Part shown: in pieces, positions 13,447 through 21,730 of the stretch
Layout of the letters: each line of letters begins with the position of its first letter
Position numbering within the stretch: the stretch's first letter is position 1
Source of the DNA: TMED14 sp041179465
GTDB lineage: Bacteria > Bacteroidota > Bacteroidia > Flavobacteriales > Schleiferiaceae
Length of the DNA stretch: 29,603 nucleotides
Direction of reading: 5' to 3'
Assembly: GCA_041179465.1 (NCBI GenBank)
Contig: JBEGTJ010000018.1
Coordinates: forward strand, 1 to 29,603
Program-made: the position numbers and the translations under genes
Notes under the pieces: generated by a model
What the model was told of the DNA's origin: nothing
The model's input: only the letters and a program-made list of their open reading frames with translations
The model's database searches: none

Positions 13447-15897
13447 TTAAAAGTCGCAGCGCAAGTAGAACACGGGGAAGAGTCCGAGCTGGTACTCTTC
13501 GCGAATGCCCTCGTCAATGTCAGGGGTATCGACGTCGTCCAAGCCCGGTACATAGGTGAGGGTCAAAATGTTCTTGGCTCCGGTGAGGTTGGAAATGTCA
13601 AGGCCAAACTCCCACGCGAGGTTGGGGTAGTTCCACTTGTACCCGAGCTTCAGGTCAAGGCGCTGGTAGGCGCGGTTTTGCACGGTGTTGAAGCCGGCCT
13701 GTTCAAAGACGATTTCGCCGGTGCGCAGCGTGGCATTTTGGTCGACTTTGTCGCCAAACCAGCGTCCGCCCACCGTGGTGAACTTGCCGCCCACGGTGAA
13801 CCGGTTGTTGGGTCCGAGTTTGAATTCTTTGGCAGCCAGAAGGTTGAACGCGTAGCGGCCGTTGAAGATGGTGTTGCGCAGCACGCCGTCGGAGCCGCGG
13901 TACTTGGCGTCAAACAGCGATCCGGTGGCCAAGAAGTAGAATCCGCCCGCAAAAAACCGCTCGGCGGTCAGCTCGACGCCGTAGTTGCGGCCGGTCCCCG
14001 TGTTTTGCAGGGTGTCGGGCCAAATGCGACCGAATCCGCTGCCCGCGTTGACCATGCTGAAGGCGCTGGAGCGCACCTCCACGGGAATGTCGAACAGGTA
14101 CTGGTAGTAGGCCTCGATTTTCGTCCGCACGGGCAGGCCCTTGTACTTGCGCTCCCAGCCGCCGGCGACCTGTGCCGACTTCATCAGGCCGATGCGGTCG
14201 GGATTGTGCTCCAGCGGATCGAAGTTCTGCGTGGTCATCGCGTAGTAGTAGAGGTAGGGTGCCTGGCCCTGGGCGTGCAGTCCGCTTCCCGCAAAGAAGC
14301 GGTCGTTGGCGTTGGCTTGGTAGCTCAGGCCGACCCGCGGTTCAATCGGCATGAAGGAGGTGCGGTTGACGCCGAGGTAGAGCGAGGTGGCGCCGGCGGT
14401 AAAGGTGGTTTTCTCGTTGAGGCGGCTCTTGTAGCTCACATAGGGCTGAACCACGGGCCATTGCGCCTGCGTATTCCACTGCTTGCGCCAAGGGGGCAAA
14501 ACGCCGGTAACGCCGTCGAACTGGCGCACGGAATCTTGGTAGTCCAGCATGTAGAGGTCGACGTTGACGCCCGCCTGCAAGGTGCTGCGCGTGCTCAGCT
14601 TTTTGTTGAACGAGAAGAATCCGTGGATTTTGTTCTCCTTGAACGTGTAGTTGAGCATCGTGTCGTTGGCCGTCACGATCCAGCCAAACTGGCCGCCGCC
14701 GAGGTCGCCGATTTCGCGCTGCAGCTTGGTGTTGACGGCGCGGATTACGGCCGTAGAGCCCGCCACGCCCGCCTTGATGAAGGTGGTTTTGTTCAGGGGC
14801 TTGCTGTAGTTGACTCCGCCCACAAACATGTCGCTGCCAAAGTACTGGTCGCGGTCGGTCGAGCCGTAGCTCTCAAAGCCCGAGGTGTCGGTCTGGTTGC
14901 TGATCAGGATGTCGATGTCGCTGACCCCAAACATGCCCCAGGCCGCGATTTTTCCGCCGTTTTTCTGCGGAAACGTGAAGCGAAACGCCCCGTCTTGGTA
15001 GCGCGGAATGGCGTTGGTGCCCAGATTGATGTTGAGGGACTGAAACAGGCTCAAGGTCGAGTAGCGGTAGACGCCCAAAAAGCTCGGGGCCTTCGCGCCC
15101 TTGCCGAGCGGACCCTCGAGCATGAGCTCGGTTCCGAGCAGGCCCAACTGGGCGCTTCCCTCAAACTTCTGGTTGTTGCCGTCGCGCATTTGCAGGTCGA
15201 ACACCCCGGCGATGGCGTTGCCGTATTCCGCCGGCCACGCGCCCGTGAAAAAGTCGGAGTTCGCCAAGAACTTGTTGTTCAAAATGGTTACGGGGCCGCC
15301 GCCCGTGCCCGGAATGCTGAAGTGGTTGGGGTTGGGAATGTTGATGCCCTCCATGCGGTAGAGCACGCCCGACGGGGTGTTGCCCCGCACCACCAGGTCG
15401 TTTCGCTGGTCGTCGGAGCCCTGAACGCCCGCAAAGTTGGTCGCCATACGGGCCGGTTCGCCGCGGCTGCCCGCGTACAGGTTGGTTTCTTCGACGCTGA
15501 ACTGACGCGAACTCACCGTCGCCATTTCGTTTTTGGCTTGGCCGGCCGCAGTGGCGGTCACGCTGACTTCGTCCAGGCTCAGGGCGGACTCCAGAAGGCC
15601 AAACTGCAGCACGGCTTCTTTGGCGGAATTCAATTCAATCGCTTGGCTGCGCACTTCATAGCCCATGAGGTTGACTACGACCGTTTGGCGGCCAATGGGA
15701 ATGCCCTTGAGGGTGAATTGGCCGTTTTCGTCGGTGGAGGCCGTGAGGTTGCCCACCCGCACCACGGCGCCCGGAAGCGGAAACTTGGAATCGGCGTCGA
15801 CCACGGTTCCGCGTACCGTTTGGGTAAGCGTTTGTGCGTGGATCGACAGGCTGAGGAACAGGGCCGCAACGGCCAGGAGTAGTTTTTTGAGGAGCAT
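13447..15897 (-). CDS. TonB-dependent receptor with carboxypeptidase-regulatory-like domain
   Basis: An 816-residue outer-membrane transporter. Signal peptide MLLKKLLLAVAALFLSLSIHAQ, then a CarboxypepD_reg-like domain (VRGTVVDADSKFPLPGAVVRV, with STDENGQFTLKGIPIGRQTV), then the plug (VSVTATAAGQ; LVVRGNTPSGVLYRMEGINIPNPNHF) and a long beta-barrel ending in FPVFYLRCDF with the terminal aromatic residue. It imports an unknown ligand with TonB energy. I chose the ATG at 15897 rather than 15924, because the promoter box TATGTTTG (15926-15933) leaves no room for a transcript starting before 15924 and the shorter start gives a normal signal peptide. It is divergent from a second receptor. Confidence 0.92.
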   Translation of the reverse strand: MLLKKLLLAVAALFLSLSIHAQTLTQTVRGTVVDADSKFPLPGAVVRVGNLTASTDENGQFTLKGIPIGRQTVVVNLMGYEVRSQAIELNSAKEAVLQFGLLESALSLDEVSVTATAAGQAKNEMATVSSRQFSVEETNLYAGSRGEPARMATNFAGVQGSDDQRNDLVVRGNTPSGVLYRMEGINIPNPNHFSIPGTGGGPVTILNNKFLANSDFFTGAWPAEYGNAIAGVFDLQMRDGNNQKFEGSAQLGLLGTELMLEGPLGKGAKAPSFLGVYRYSTLSLFQSLNINLGTNAIPRYQDGAFRFTFPQKNGGKIAAWGMFGVSDIDILISNQTDTSGFESYGSTDRDQYFGSDMFVGGVNYSKPLNKTTFIKAGVAGSTAVIRAVNTKLQREIGDLGGGQFGWIVTANDTMLNYTFKENKIHGFFSFNKKLSTRSTLQAGVNVDLYMLDYQDSVRQFDGVTGVLPPWRKQWNTQAQWPVVQPYVSYKSRLNEKTTFTAGATSLYLGVNRTSFMPIEPRVGLSYQANANDRFFAGSGLHAQGQAPYLYYYAMTTQNFDPLEHNPDRIGLMKSAQVAGGWERKYKGLPVRTKIEAYYQYLFDIPVEVRSSAFSMVNAGSGFGRIWPDTLQNTGTGRNYGVELTAERFFAGGFYFLATGSLFDAKYRGSDGVLRNTIFNGRYAFNLLAAKEFKLGPNNRFTVGGKFTTVGGRWFGDKVDQNATLRTGEIVFEQAGFNTVQNRAYQRLDLKLGYKWNYPNLAWEFGLDISNLTGAKNILTLTYVPGLDDVDTPDIDEGIREEYQLGLFPVFYLRCDF

Positions 15898-15925
15898 ACG
15901 CAACGTTAAGGTGATTTTGTGCATC

Positions 15926-15933
15926 CAAACATA
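15926..15933 (-). promoter_or_regulatory. -7 promoter box of the minus-strand receptor
   Basis: TATGTTTG on the minus strand is an exact TAnnTTTG match. It lies one base before the upstream ATG (15924) and 28 bases before the preferred ATG (15897), and so supports the downstream start. Confidence 0.45.
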
Positions 15934-15983
15934 GGCAAAGCGGGCCCAAGCGCCTCATCTTTGTGGTTAAATTTTTGATTTAG

Positions 15984-18356
15984 ATGCAGTTTTTACCGAA
16001 GAATCCCTTGGTGCTTGCACTTCTTGCTGTGGCACTTCCGGTCGCCTTATGGGGCCAGCGCACGTGGACCGCGAGCGGATTTGTGCGCGACGCCGAGACC
16101 GGCGAGGTGCTGATCAGCGCTTACGTGTACGACGCCGGTTCGGGCCGGTCGGCGCAGACCAACGCCTACGGCTTTTACAGCATTCAGCTTACAGGCGACT
16201 CCGCTCGGCTGCAGGCCAGCTACCCGACCTATGCCCCGGTGCTGAAGGTGGTGCGCCCCGGGAGTTCCGCGGCCAAGTCTGACTTTGCCCTGCGCTCGCT
16301 GGACGTCGAATTGGGCGAAGTAGAGGTTACCGCCGACCGCCCCATTCAGCAAGAGGTGCAGATGAGCACCGTTTCGCTCAGCATGAAGTCGGTCAAAAAC
16401 CTGCCGGTGCTGCTGGGCGAGACCGACATTTTGAAAATCATCCAACTGATGCCGGGCGTGCAAAGCGGAACCGAAGGCACCTCTGGCTTTTATGTGCGCG
16501 GCGGCGGTCCGGACCAGAATCTGATGCTGATCGACGGCGTGCCGGTGTACAACGTCAACCACCTTTTTGGATTTTTCAGCGTGTTCAATGCCGACGCCAT
16601 CAATTCAGTGGACCTGATCAAGGGCGGATTTCCCGCCAACTACGGAGGCCGCCTGTCGAGCGTGCTCGACGTGCGCATGAAGGAGGGCAACCGCAAGGAG
16701 TGGAAGGCCACCGGGGCCTTGGGCCTGATTTCGAGTCGGTTGACCGTGGAGGGTCCGCTCTGGAAGGACCGTACCTCAGTGCTTTTGAGCGCGCGCCGCA
16801 CCTACCTCGACGTGCTCGCCCAGCCCCTGATTGCCGCCCAAAGCCCGAACACCCGCGGAGGCTACTACTTCTACGACCTCAACGGCAAAATCAACCACCA
16901 AATCAGCCGCAACCACCAGATTTACCTCAGCTACTACCAGGGTTTGGACGAGGCCTATGCTCGGAATACCGAGAAGTACGAGTTCAATGGCACCCAGTTC
17001 ACCAATACGATCGACAATTCGCTGAACTGGGGGAACCAAATTGCCACGGCGCGTTGGTCGTGGGTCATGAGTCCGCGCCTTTTTTCGAACGCCACGGCGA
17101 CCTACAGCCGCTACCGGTTTGTGACCGACATCAAGGGCGAAGACCGCGAGGAGTCGGCGGGATCGACCAACATTAATCGCTACGCCATTGCCTACTTGAG
17201 TTCCATCAAGGACGTGGGCGGAAAATGGGATTTTGAGTACAAGTACGCCGCCAATACGACCTTTAAGTGGGGCGCGAGCGTTACGCAGCACCGCTTTGAG
17301 CCGGGCGTGAGCAGCTTTGGCTGGAGCGACGGTGGCGTCAACGTCGACACCTCGTTTGGCTCGGTTCCGCAAACCGCACTCGACAACGTGGTGTACGGAC
17401 TCGTCGACGTTTCGTTGAACGACCGGCTCCGCGTGAACTTCGGATTTCACGGCAACCAGTTTGAGGTCGGAACCAAAAAGTACCTGAGCATTCAGCCCCG
17501 ATTCTCGGCGCGCTACCTGGTGAGCGAGAAGGGCTCGTTCAAGTGGAGCTACGTGCAAATGGCGCAGTTCATGCACCTGCTGGCGAACCAGACGATTGGG
17601 CTTCCGACGGACCTCTGGGTGCCGGCGACGGAGCGCGTGCGTCCGCAGGAGTCTTGGCAAACGGCCGCAGGCTACGCCCACAACCTCGGAAAGGGTTGGG
17701 AACTCAGCATTGAGGGCTACTACAAAGACATGCAAAACCTGATCGAGTACAAGGAGGGCGCCTCGTTCTTCTTGGGCTTCTCAGACTGGCAAGACAAAGT
17801 GACGACCGGGCGCGGATGGGCCTACGGCGCCGAGTTCCTGCTTGAAAAAAAGACCGGCGCGACGACCGGTTGGATCGGCTACACCTGGGCCAAGACGACC
17901 CGGCAGTTCGCCGAGCTGAATTTTGGGAACCCGTTCCCCTACACCTACGACCGCCGCCACGATATGAGTGTGGTCCTCAACCATGCGTTCAACGACCGAG
18001 TTTCGCTCGGAGCGGTGTTCGTGTACGGAACCGGCCGCGCGGTCACGCTGGCCACCCGCAAGATGTTTGCCCGCCCCGAAGATGCCTTCGACGGCACCTG
18101 GCTGCAGACCGTCGAGTCGATTGAGGGCCGCAACAGCTTCAGGGAGCCGGCCTACCACCGCGCCGACCTGTCGCTCACCATCAAGAAACCCTCGAACTGG
18201 GGCGAGGGTGCTTTACAGATCGGCGTGTACAACGCCTACAACCGCATCAATATTTTCTACATGAACTTTGGGTACGACTTGAACAACCGTCGGGTGCTCA
18301 AGGGATTTGGCTTGTTCCCCATCATTCCTTCGGTTTCGTATTCCTTTGAATTTTAA
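15984..18356 (+). CDS. TonB-dependent receptor, DUF4249-associated type
   Basis: A 790-residue receptor. Signal peptide MQFLPKNPLVLALLAVALPVALWGQ, carboxypeptidase-regulatory-like domain (ASGFVRDAETGEVLISAYVY; TNAYGFYSIQL), then a plug with VSLSMKSVKNLPVLLGETDI, LMPGVQSGTEGTSGFYVRGG and NLMLIDGVPVYNVNHLFGFF, which is the variant common in receptors paired with DUF4249 lipoproteins. The rest is a beta-barrel closing with SVSYSFEF and a terminal Phe. Its partner starts four bases after its stop, so the two form one unit, much as SusC-type receptors pair with surface lipoproteins. The ligand is not evident. CATCTTTG at 15956-15963 is a possible -7 box. Confidence 0.93.
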   Translation: MQFLPKNPLVLALLAVALPVALWGQRTWTASGFVRDAETGEVLISAYVYDAGSGRSAQTNAYGFYSIQLTGDSARLQASYPTYAPVLKVVRPGSSAAKSDFALRSLDVELGEVEVTADRPIQQEVQMSTVSLSMKSVKNLPVLLGETDILKIIQLMPGVQSGTEGTSGFYVRGGGPDQNLMLIDGVPVYNVNHLFGFFSVFNADAINSVDLIKGGFPANYGGRLSSVLDVRMKEGNRKEWKATGALGLISSRLTVEGPLWKDRTSVLLSARRTYLDVLAQPLIAAQSPNTRGGYYFYDLNGKINHQISRNHQIYLSYYQGLDEAYARNTEKYEFNGTQFTNTIDNSLNWGNQIATARWSWVMSPRLFSNATATYSRYRFVTDIKGEDREESAGSTNINRYAIAYLSSIKDVGGKWDFEYKYAANTTFKWGASVTQHRFEPGVSSFGWSDGGVNVDTSFGSVPQTALDNVVYGLVDVSLNDRLRVNFGFHGNQFEVGTKKYLSIQPRFSARYLVSEKGSFKWSYVQMAQFMHLLANQTIGLPTDLWVPATERVRPQESWQTAAGYAHNLGKGWELSIEGYYKDMQNLIEYKEGASFFLGFSDWQDKVTTGRGWAYGAEFLLEKKTGATTGWIGYTWAKTTRQFAELNFGNPFPYTYDRRHDMSVVLNHAFNDRVSLGAVFVYGTGRAVTLATRKMFARPEDAFDGTWLQTVESIEGRNSFREPAYHRADLSLTIKKPSNWGEGALQIGVYNAYNRINIFYMNFGYDLNNRRVLKGFGLFPIIPSVSYSFEF

Positions 18357-18360
18357 TAAG

Positions 18361-19212
18361 ATGAAAAAGTTAATTGGGCTTTTGGTCCTGGTCCTGTTGG
18401 GGACCTCCTGCGAGCGGATCATTCCGTTTGACCCCGACCAAGTCGAGTCGGTGCTCGTGCTCTACAGCGATTTGAACCCCAACAAACCGTTCAAAGCGCA
18501 CCTCAGCCGGAGCATCGGAATCCTGGACGAGGGCGAACCCCAGCGCATCGGCGACGCCCAGGTCTGGGTCGAGGATTCCACCGGAGCGGTGGTGGACAGC
18601 CTTCGCCCCGGAGTCGATGCCGACGGCTTCTACTATTCGCCGCTCAAGCCTGTGGCCGGCGCTGCCTACACCGTCAAGGCCCTATGGCGCGAACTTCCGG
18701 TGGTCAGCGGTACCGCCAAGCCAATGTCGGTCGTTGGGGACTTCCGCATGGATTCCGTGGGCTACAGCCCGGGCAATGGCATGTTTGACTCGCCCCACCT
18801 CATTTACAAGGTGCGGATTGACGACGACGGGGTTCCGGGTTTTTACCGCCTCGAGTTTTTTGAAGACCAAGCCGACACCCTGGTGCAGCAGATCATTTTT
18901 GCCGGAACCGACGACCCCCTGGTGGTACAGCCCGTCTTTGGTCAGGACTTTCGCGGCGCAGTTGAGTTCGACAACGCCCTGATTTTAGGGCAGCAGCGCG
19001 ACATGCTGGTCCGCGTGTACAAGTGGTCGCTGAATTCCCCCACGAAGATGCGGGTGACCAAGATTGACGAGGCAACGGCGCGCTACGAACGCTCGCTGCG
19101 CACCGCCCAATCCAGCGGCGGACCCTTCACGCAGCCCGTGCCGATTTACCACAACGTTTCGGGCGGACTTGGTCTGGTCGGCGGCCAAGGTTTTTTGTGG
19201 GTGCGGCCCTAG
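18361..19212 (+). CDS. DUF4249 family lipoprotein
   Basis: A 283-residue lipoprotein. MKKLIGLLVLVLLGTSC gives a lipobox LGTSC with Cys17. The mature protein starts ERIIPFDPDQVESVLVLYSDLNPNKPFKAHLSRS and continues with IGDAQVWVEDSTGAVV and DADGFYYSPLKPVAGAAYTVKA, the typical DUF4249 beginning, and ends VSGGLGLVGGQGFLWVRP. I used ATG 18361, which gives a proper signal peptide and follows the receptor stop by four bases; the longer frame from 18307 overlaps the receptor. Its function is unknown; genes of this family nearly always follow a TonB receptor, suggesting a surface component of the uptake system. Confidence 0.9.
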   Translation: MKKLIGLLVLVLLGTSCERIIPFDPDQVESVLVLYSDLNPNKPFKAHLSRSIGILDEGEPQRIGDAQVWVEDSTGAVVDSLRPGVDADGFYYSPLKPVAGAAYTVKALWRELPVVSGTAKPMSVVGDFRMDSVGYSPGNGMFDSPHLIYKVRIDDDGVPGFYRLEFFEDQADTLVQQIIFAGTDDPLVVQPVFGQDFRGAVEFDNALILGQQRDMLVRVYKWSLNSPTKMRVTKIDEATARYERSLRTAQSSGGPFTQPVPIYHNVSGGLGLVGGQGFLWVRP

Positions 19213-19240
19213 GCGCACCGCAAGGCTCCCCTGCAAATGC

Positions 19241-19276
19241 ACCGCGCCGGTCCCCAAAGGGCCGGCGCGGTTTCGT
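19241..19276. terminator. Hairpin terminator between convergent genes
   Basis: ACCGCGCCGG (19241-19250) pairs perfectly with CCGGCGCGGT (19262-19271), extended inward by a wobble and two G-C pairs. It is followed by TTCGTT, a short T-rich tail on the plus strand, so it mainly serves the receptor/DUF4249 unit. It lies between that unit and the convergent dioxygenase gene. Confidence 0.7.
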
Positions 19277-19311
19277 TAGTGCGGGCGCGGCCGCCCGCGC
19301 CATAGATTGGG

Positions 19312-20790
19312 CTAGCTCAGCAGGCTCTTCAGCCAGCCTATCAGGCCCTTGCTCGGGGCAGCGGCTGATTCCTTTTGGAGCGTACTCGGGCACACGTAGG
19401 CGCTCGTTTCGAGCCCCGGGGTGTCCTTGATCGCGCCAAATCCACCGATCACGTCCACGAGGTCGTGGATTCCGCGGCTCTTGAGGATCGACGCAAAAAT
19501 CATCGACCGGTACCCCCCGGCGCAGTGAATGTGCATCGTGCTTTGCGTGGGGAGCTCGCCAAACCGGGCGTTCAGGTCGTCGAGCGCAATGTTCTTGGCC
19601 TGGGCCAAGTTTTGGGCCGTCCATTCGCCCTCCTTGCGGGCGTCGACGATGTTGAGTGCGGGATTCTGGGCCAGGCGATCGGCCAAATTGCTCGCCGTGA
19701 TGCGCTGCACCTGATCGGTTTCGAGCGAGGCGGCCTTCCAGGCCGCGATTCCGCCCTCGAGGTAGCCCAGCACGCGGTCGTAGCCGACGCGCGTCAAACG
19801 GGTGATGACCTCGTGCTCACGCCCTGCGTCGCAGAGCAGCATCAGCGTCTGGTCCACCGGAATCAAGGCGCCCACCCACGGCGCGAACTGGCCGTCGATA
19901 CCGACGAAGATCGAACCCGGAATGTGGCCGGCCGCAAAGTCGTCGGCCTTGCGGGTGTCGAGCACCAGCGCGTCCATTTCGGCCACCATGGCCTTGAAGG
20001 CGATGGGGTCAAAGGCTTTGGAGGCTTCGGCCAGCACCTCTTCGGCGCCCGGAACGGCCTTTTTGTTCATCGCCACGTTCATGGGGAAGTAGGCGGGGGG
20101 TGCCCCCAAACCGTCGGTGACTTCAGCAATAAACTCTTCGCGGGTCATGTCGGCGCGGAGCGCGTAGTTGGTGCGCAGCTGCTCTTCGAGGGTGCCTACC
20201 GTTTCCTTGCTCATGTTTTTGCCGCAGGCCGAACCCGCTCCGTGGCCAGGGTACACGGTGATCGACGGCGGAAGCGTCATGATTTGGGTGCGAAGCGAGT
20301 CAAATAGAATTCCGGCAAGCTGCTCCTGGGTCATGCTGGCGGCTTTTTGGGCCAAGTCAGGGCGGCCTACGTCGCCCAAAAACAGCGTGTCTCCCGTGAA
20401 TACCGCCACTTGTTCGCCTTCTTCGTTGCGGAGCACGTAGCAGGTCGACTCCATCGTGTGGCCGGGGGTGTGCACCACCTGAATCGAGACGTCGCCCACG
20501 GCGATCACTTCGCCGTCGGCCGCAATGTGGGCGTCAAACTCGGGGTTGGCATTGGGACCGTACACGATGCGGGCTCCGGTAGCCTTCGAAAGCGCGACGT
20601 GTCCCGAGACGAAGTCGGCGTGAAAGTGCGTCTCAAGGATGTGCGTAATGCGCACGCCCAGGGCCTCTGCACGGTCGAGGTAGGGTTTGGTTTCGCGCAG
20701 CGGGTCAATGACCACGGCTTCGCCGTTGGACGAGATAAAGTAGGCGCCCTGCGCCAAGCAACCGGTGTAAATCTGCTCTACGTTCATCAT
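19312..20790 (-). CDS. Persulfide dioxygenase (ETHE1-like) fused to two rhodanese domains
   Basis: A 492-residue fusion. Residues 1-250 are an ETHE1-type metallo-beta-lactamase domain: THFHADFVSGH (His55, His57, Asp59), VVHTPGHTMES (His111), FTGDTLFLGDVGRPDL (Asp134) and YPGHGAGSACGKNMS. This clade uses iron and oxygen to oxidise glutathione persulfide or a similar persulfide to sulfite. Two rhodanese domains follow: about 262-355 (VLDTRKADDFAAGHIPGSI), whose active-site loop CDAGREH keeps a Cys but not the standard spacing to Arg, and about 362-465, with canonical CAGGYRS (Cys423). The second domain is likely the active sulfurtransferase. It ends in a lysine-containing hydrophobic helix. It is third in the sulfide cluster, 28 bp after the exporter. 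Start at the first of two adjacent ATGs; either is possible. Confidence 0.93.
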   Translation of the reverse strand: MMNVEQIYTGCLAQGAYFISSNGEAVVIDPLRETKPYLDRAEALGVRITHILETHFHADFVSGHVALSKATGARIVYGPNANPEFDAHIAADGEVIAVGDVSIQVVHTPGHTMESTCYVLRNEEGEQVAVFTGDTLFLGDVGRPDLAQKAASMTQEQLAGILFDSLRTQIMTLPPSITVYPGHGAGSACGKNMSKETVGTLEEQLRTNYALRADMTREEFIAEVTDGLGAPPAYFPMNVAMNKKAVPGAEEVLAEASKAFDPIAFKAMVAEMDALVLDTRKADDFAAGHIPGSIFVGIDGQFAPWVGALIPVDQTLMLLCDAGREHEVITRLTRVGYDRVLGYLEGGIAAWKAASLETDQVQRITASNLADRLAQNPALNIVDARKEGEWTAQNLAQAKNIALDDLNARFGELPTQSTMHIHCAGGYRSMIFASILKSRGIHDLVDVIGGFGAIKDTPGLETSAYVCPSTLQKESAAAPSKGLIGWLKSLLS

Positions 20791-20818
20791 GGGTTGAAGG
20801 TACGTTGGGGGGTGGGGT

Positions 20819-21649
20819 TTAGAAGAAAAATTCGCGGCTCAATATGAAGAGGCCCATGGCCAAGACGAACCAGCCAAAGGCTTTTTGAAGCGGACCTGAA
20901 GCCACGCGTTTCGACAGCAGGGTTCCTAAAATCATGCCGAAGACGGCCACGGCAGTGACGCTCAATAGCAGCGTCCAGTCCATGTCGAGGTGGCCGAGGT
21001 CTCCCGTGAAGCCGACGAGCGATTTGGCCGCGATGATCGTAAGGGACGTGCCCACGGCGACCTTCATTTCGAGGCCGGTGACCAGCACCAGGGCGGGAAT
21101 GATTAAAAATCCGCCCCCAGCGCCCACCAAACCGGTTAGCAAGCCGACGGTCGCACCTTCGGCCAGAACGATGGCGATTTGGGCGGCAGACCCCTTAGGC
21201 TGCTTTGCCTCCATGTCGGCCTCAGCCCCAGCCTCAGCCTCAGCCTTTGCGGGCGTTCGGCCCATGATCATTCCGCGCGCCGCAGCCAGCATGAGCACGG
21301 CAAAGAGCAGCATGAGTCCGGTCGATTTGCTCAGCGCCCAACCGTCGCCCGTCCAAATGGGGTCGGGGATCCAGGGCATCACGTAGGCTCGCGTCAGGTA
21401 CACCGCCACGACCGAAGGCAGACCAAACCAAAATGCCGTGCGCAGGTCTACGTGGCCCGCTCGGGCTTTGGGCACGATGCTGGCCAGGGCGGTCGCGCCG
21501 ACGATGAACAGCGAATAAGCCGTCGCCTCCACCGTGCCGACGCCAAAGAGGTAGACCAGGACCGGCAAGGTGAGGATGGACCCCCCTCCACCCAGAAGTC
21601 CGAGCGAAAGTCCGATGAGCAGCGAAGCGAGGTAGGCGAGCAGGATCAT
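20819..21649 (-). CDS. TauE/SafE family sulfite (or organosulfonate) exporter
   Basis: A 276-residue permease with about eight membrane helices arranged as two repeats, each opening with the glycine-rich family motif: GLSLGLLGGGGSILTLPVLVYLFG near the start and TVGLLTGLVGAGGGFLIIPALVL in the second half. A polar loop between the halves is low-complexity (about residues 136-155, repeats of Ala-Glu) and is written by a short GAGGCT-type DNA repeat. The family moves sulfite, sulfonates or related anions across the inner membrane. Placed between a sulfide:quinone oxidoreductase and a persulfide dioxygenase, it is most likely the sulfite exit route; that is inference from context. A promoter-like site precedes the ATG. 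Confidence 0.92.
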   Translation of the reverse strand: MILLAYLASLLIGLSLGLLGGGGSILTLPVLVYLFGVGTVEATAYSLFIVGATALASIVPKARAGHVDLRTAFWFGLPSVVAVYLTRAYVMPWIPDPIWTGDGWALSKSTGLMLLFAVLMLAAARGMIMGRTPAKAEAEAGAEADMEAKQPKGSAAQIAIVLAEGATVGLLTGLVGAGGGFLIIPALVLVTGLEMKVAVGTSLTIIAAKSLVGFTGDLGHLDMDWTLLLSVTAVAVFGMILGTLLSKRVASGPLQKAFGWFVLAMGLFILSREFFF

Positions 21650-21654
21650 GAATG

Positions 21655-21683
21655 CAAAGGTGCGTCAGTTTGAGCGGGTGCAA
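21655..21683 (-). promoter_or_regulatory. Promoter of the TauE/SafE gene
   Basis: On the minus strand a TTG (21681-21683), 18-base spacer and CACCTTTG (21655-21662) precede the ATG by five bases. The string GCACCTTTGCA, two or three bases and ATG is shared with the DUF6695 promoter. The transcript would be nearly leaderless and independent of the upstream quinone oxidoreductase gene. Confidence 0.5.
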
Positions 21684-21730
21684 GGTGACTTCAGTCGCAC
21701 GAAAGAGCCAAAAGACAACCTAAAGTTCAA

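Noticed and set aside
13678..15882. Long open frame (734 codons) antisense to the TonB receptor
   Set aside because: It mirrors a well-supported receptor gene codon for codon, its translation has no domain pattern, and high GC easily keeps such frames open. The same holds for the antisense frames at 79-1266, 1139-2203, 5285-6679, 11254-12852, 19375-20307 and 24158-25522.
21218..21246. Hexamer-like GAGGCT repeat as an independent repeat element
   Set aside because: It lies within the TauE/SafE gene and encodes an Ala-Glu-rich loop; ordinary low-complexity coding sequence explains it.
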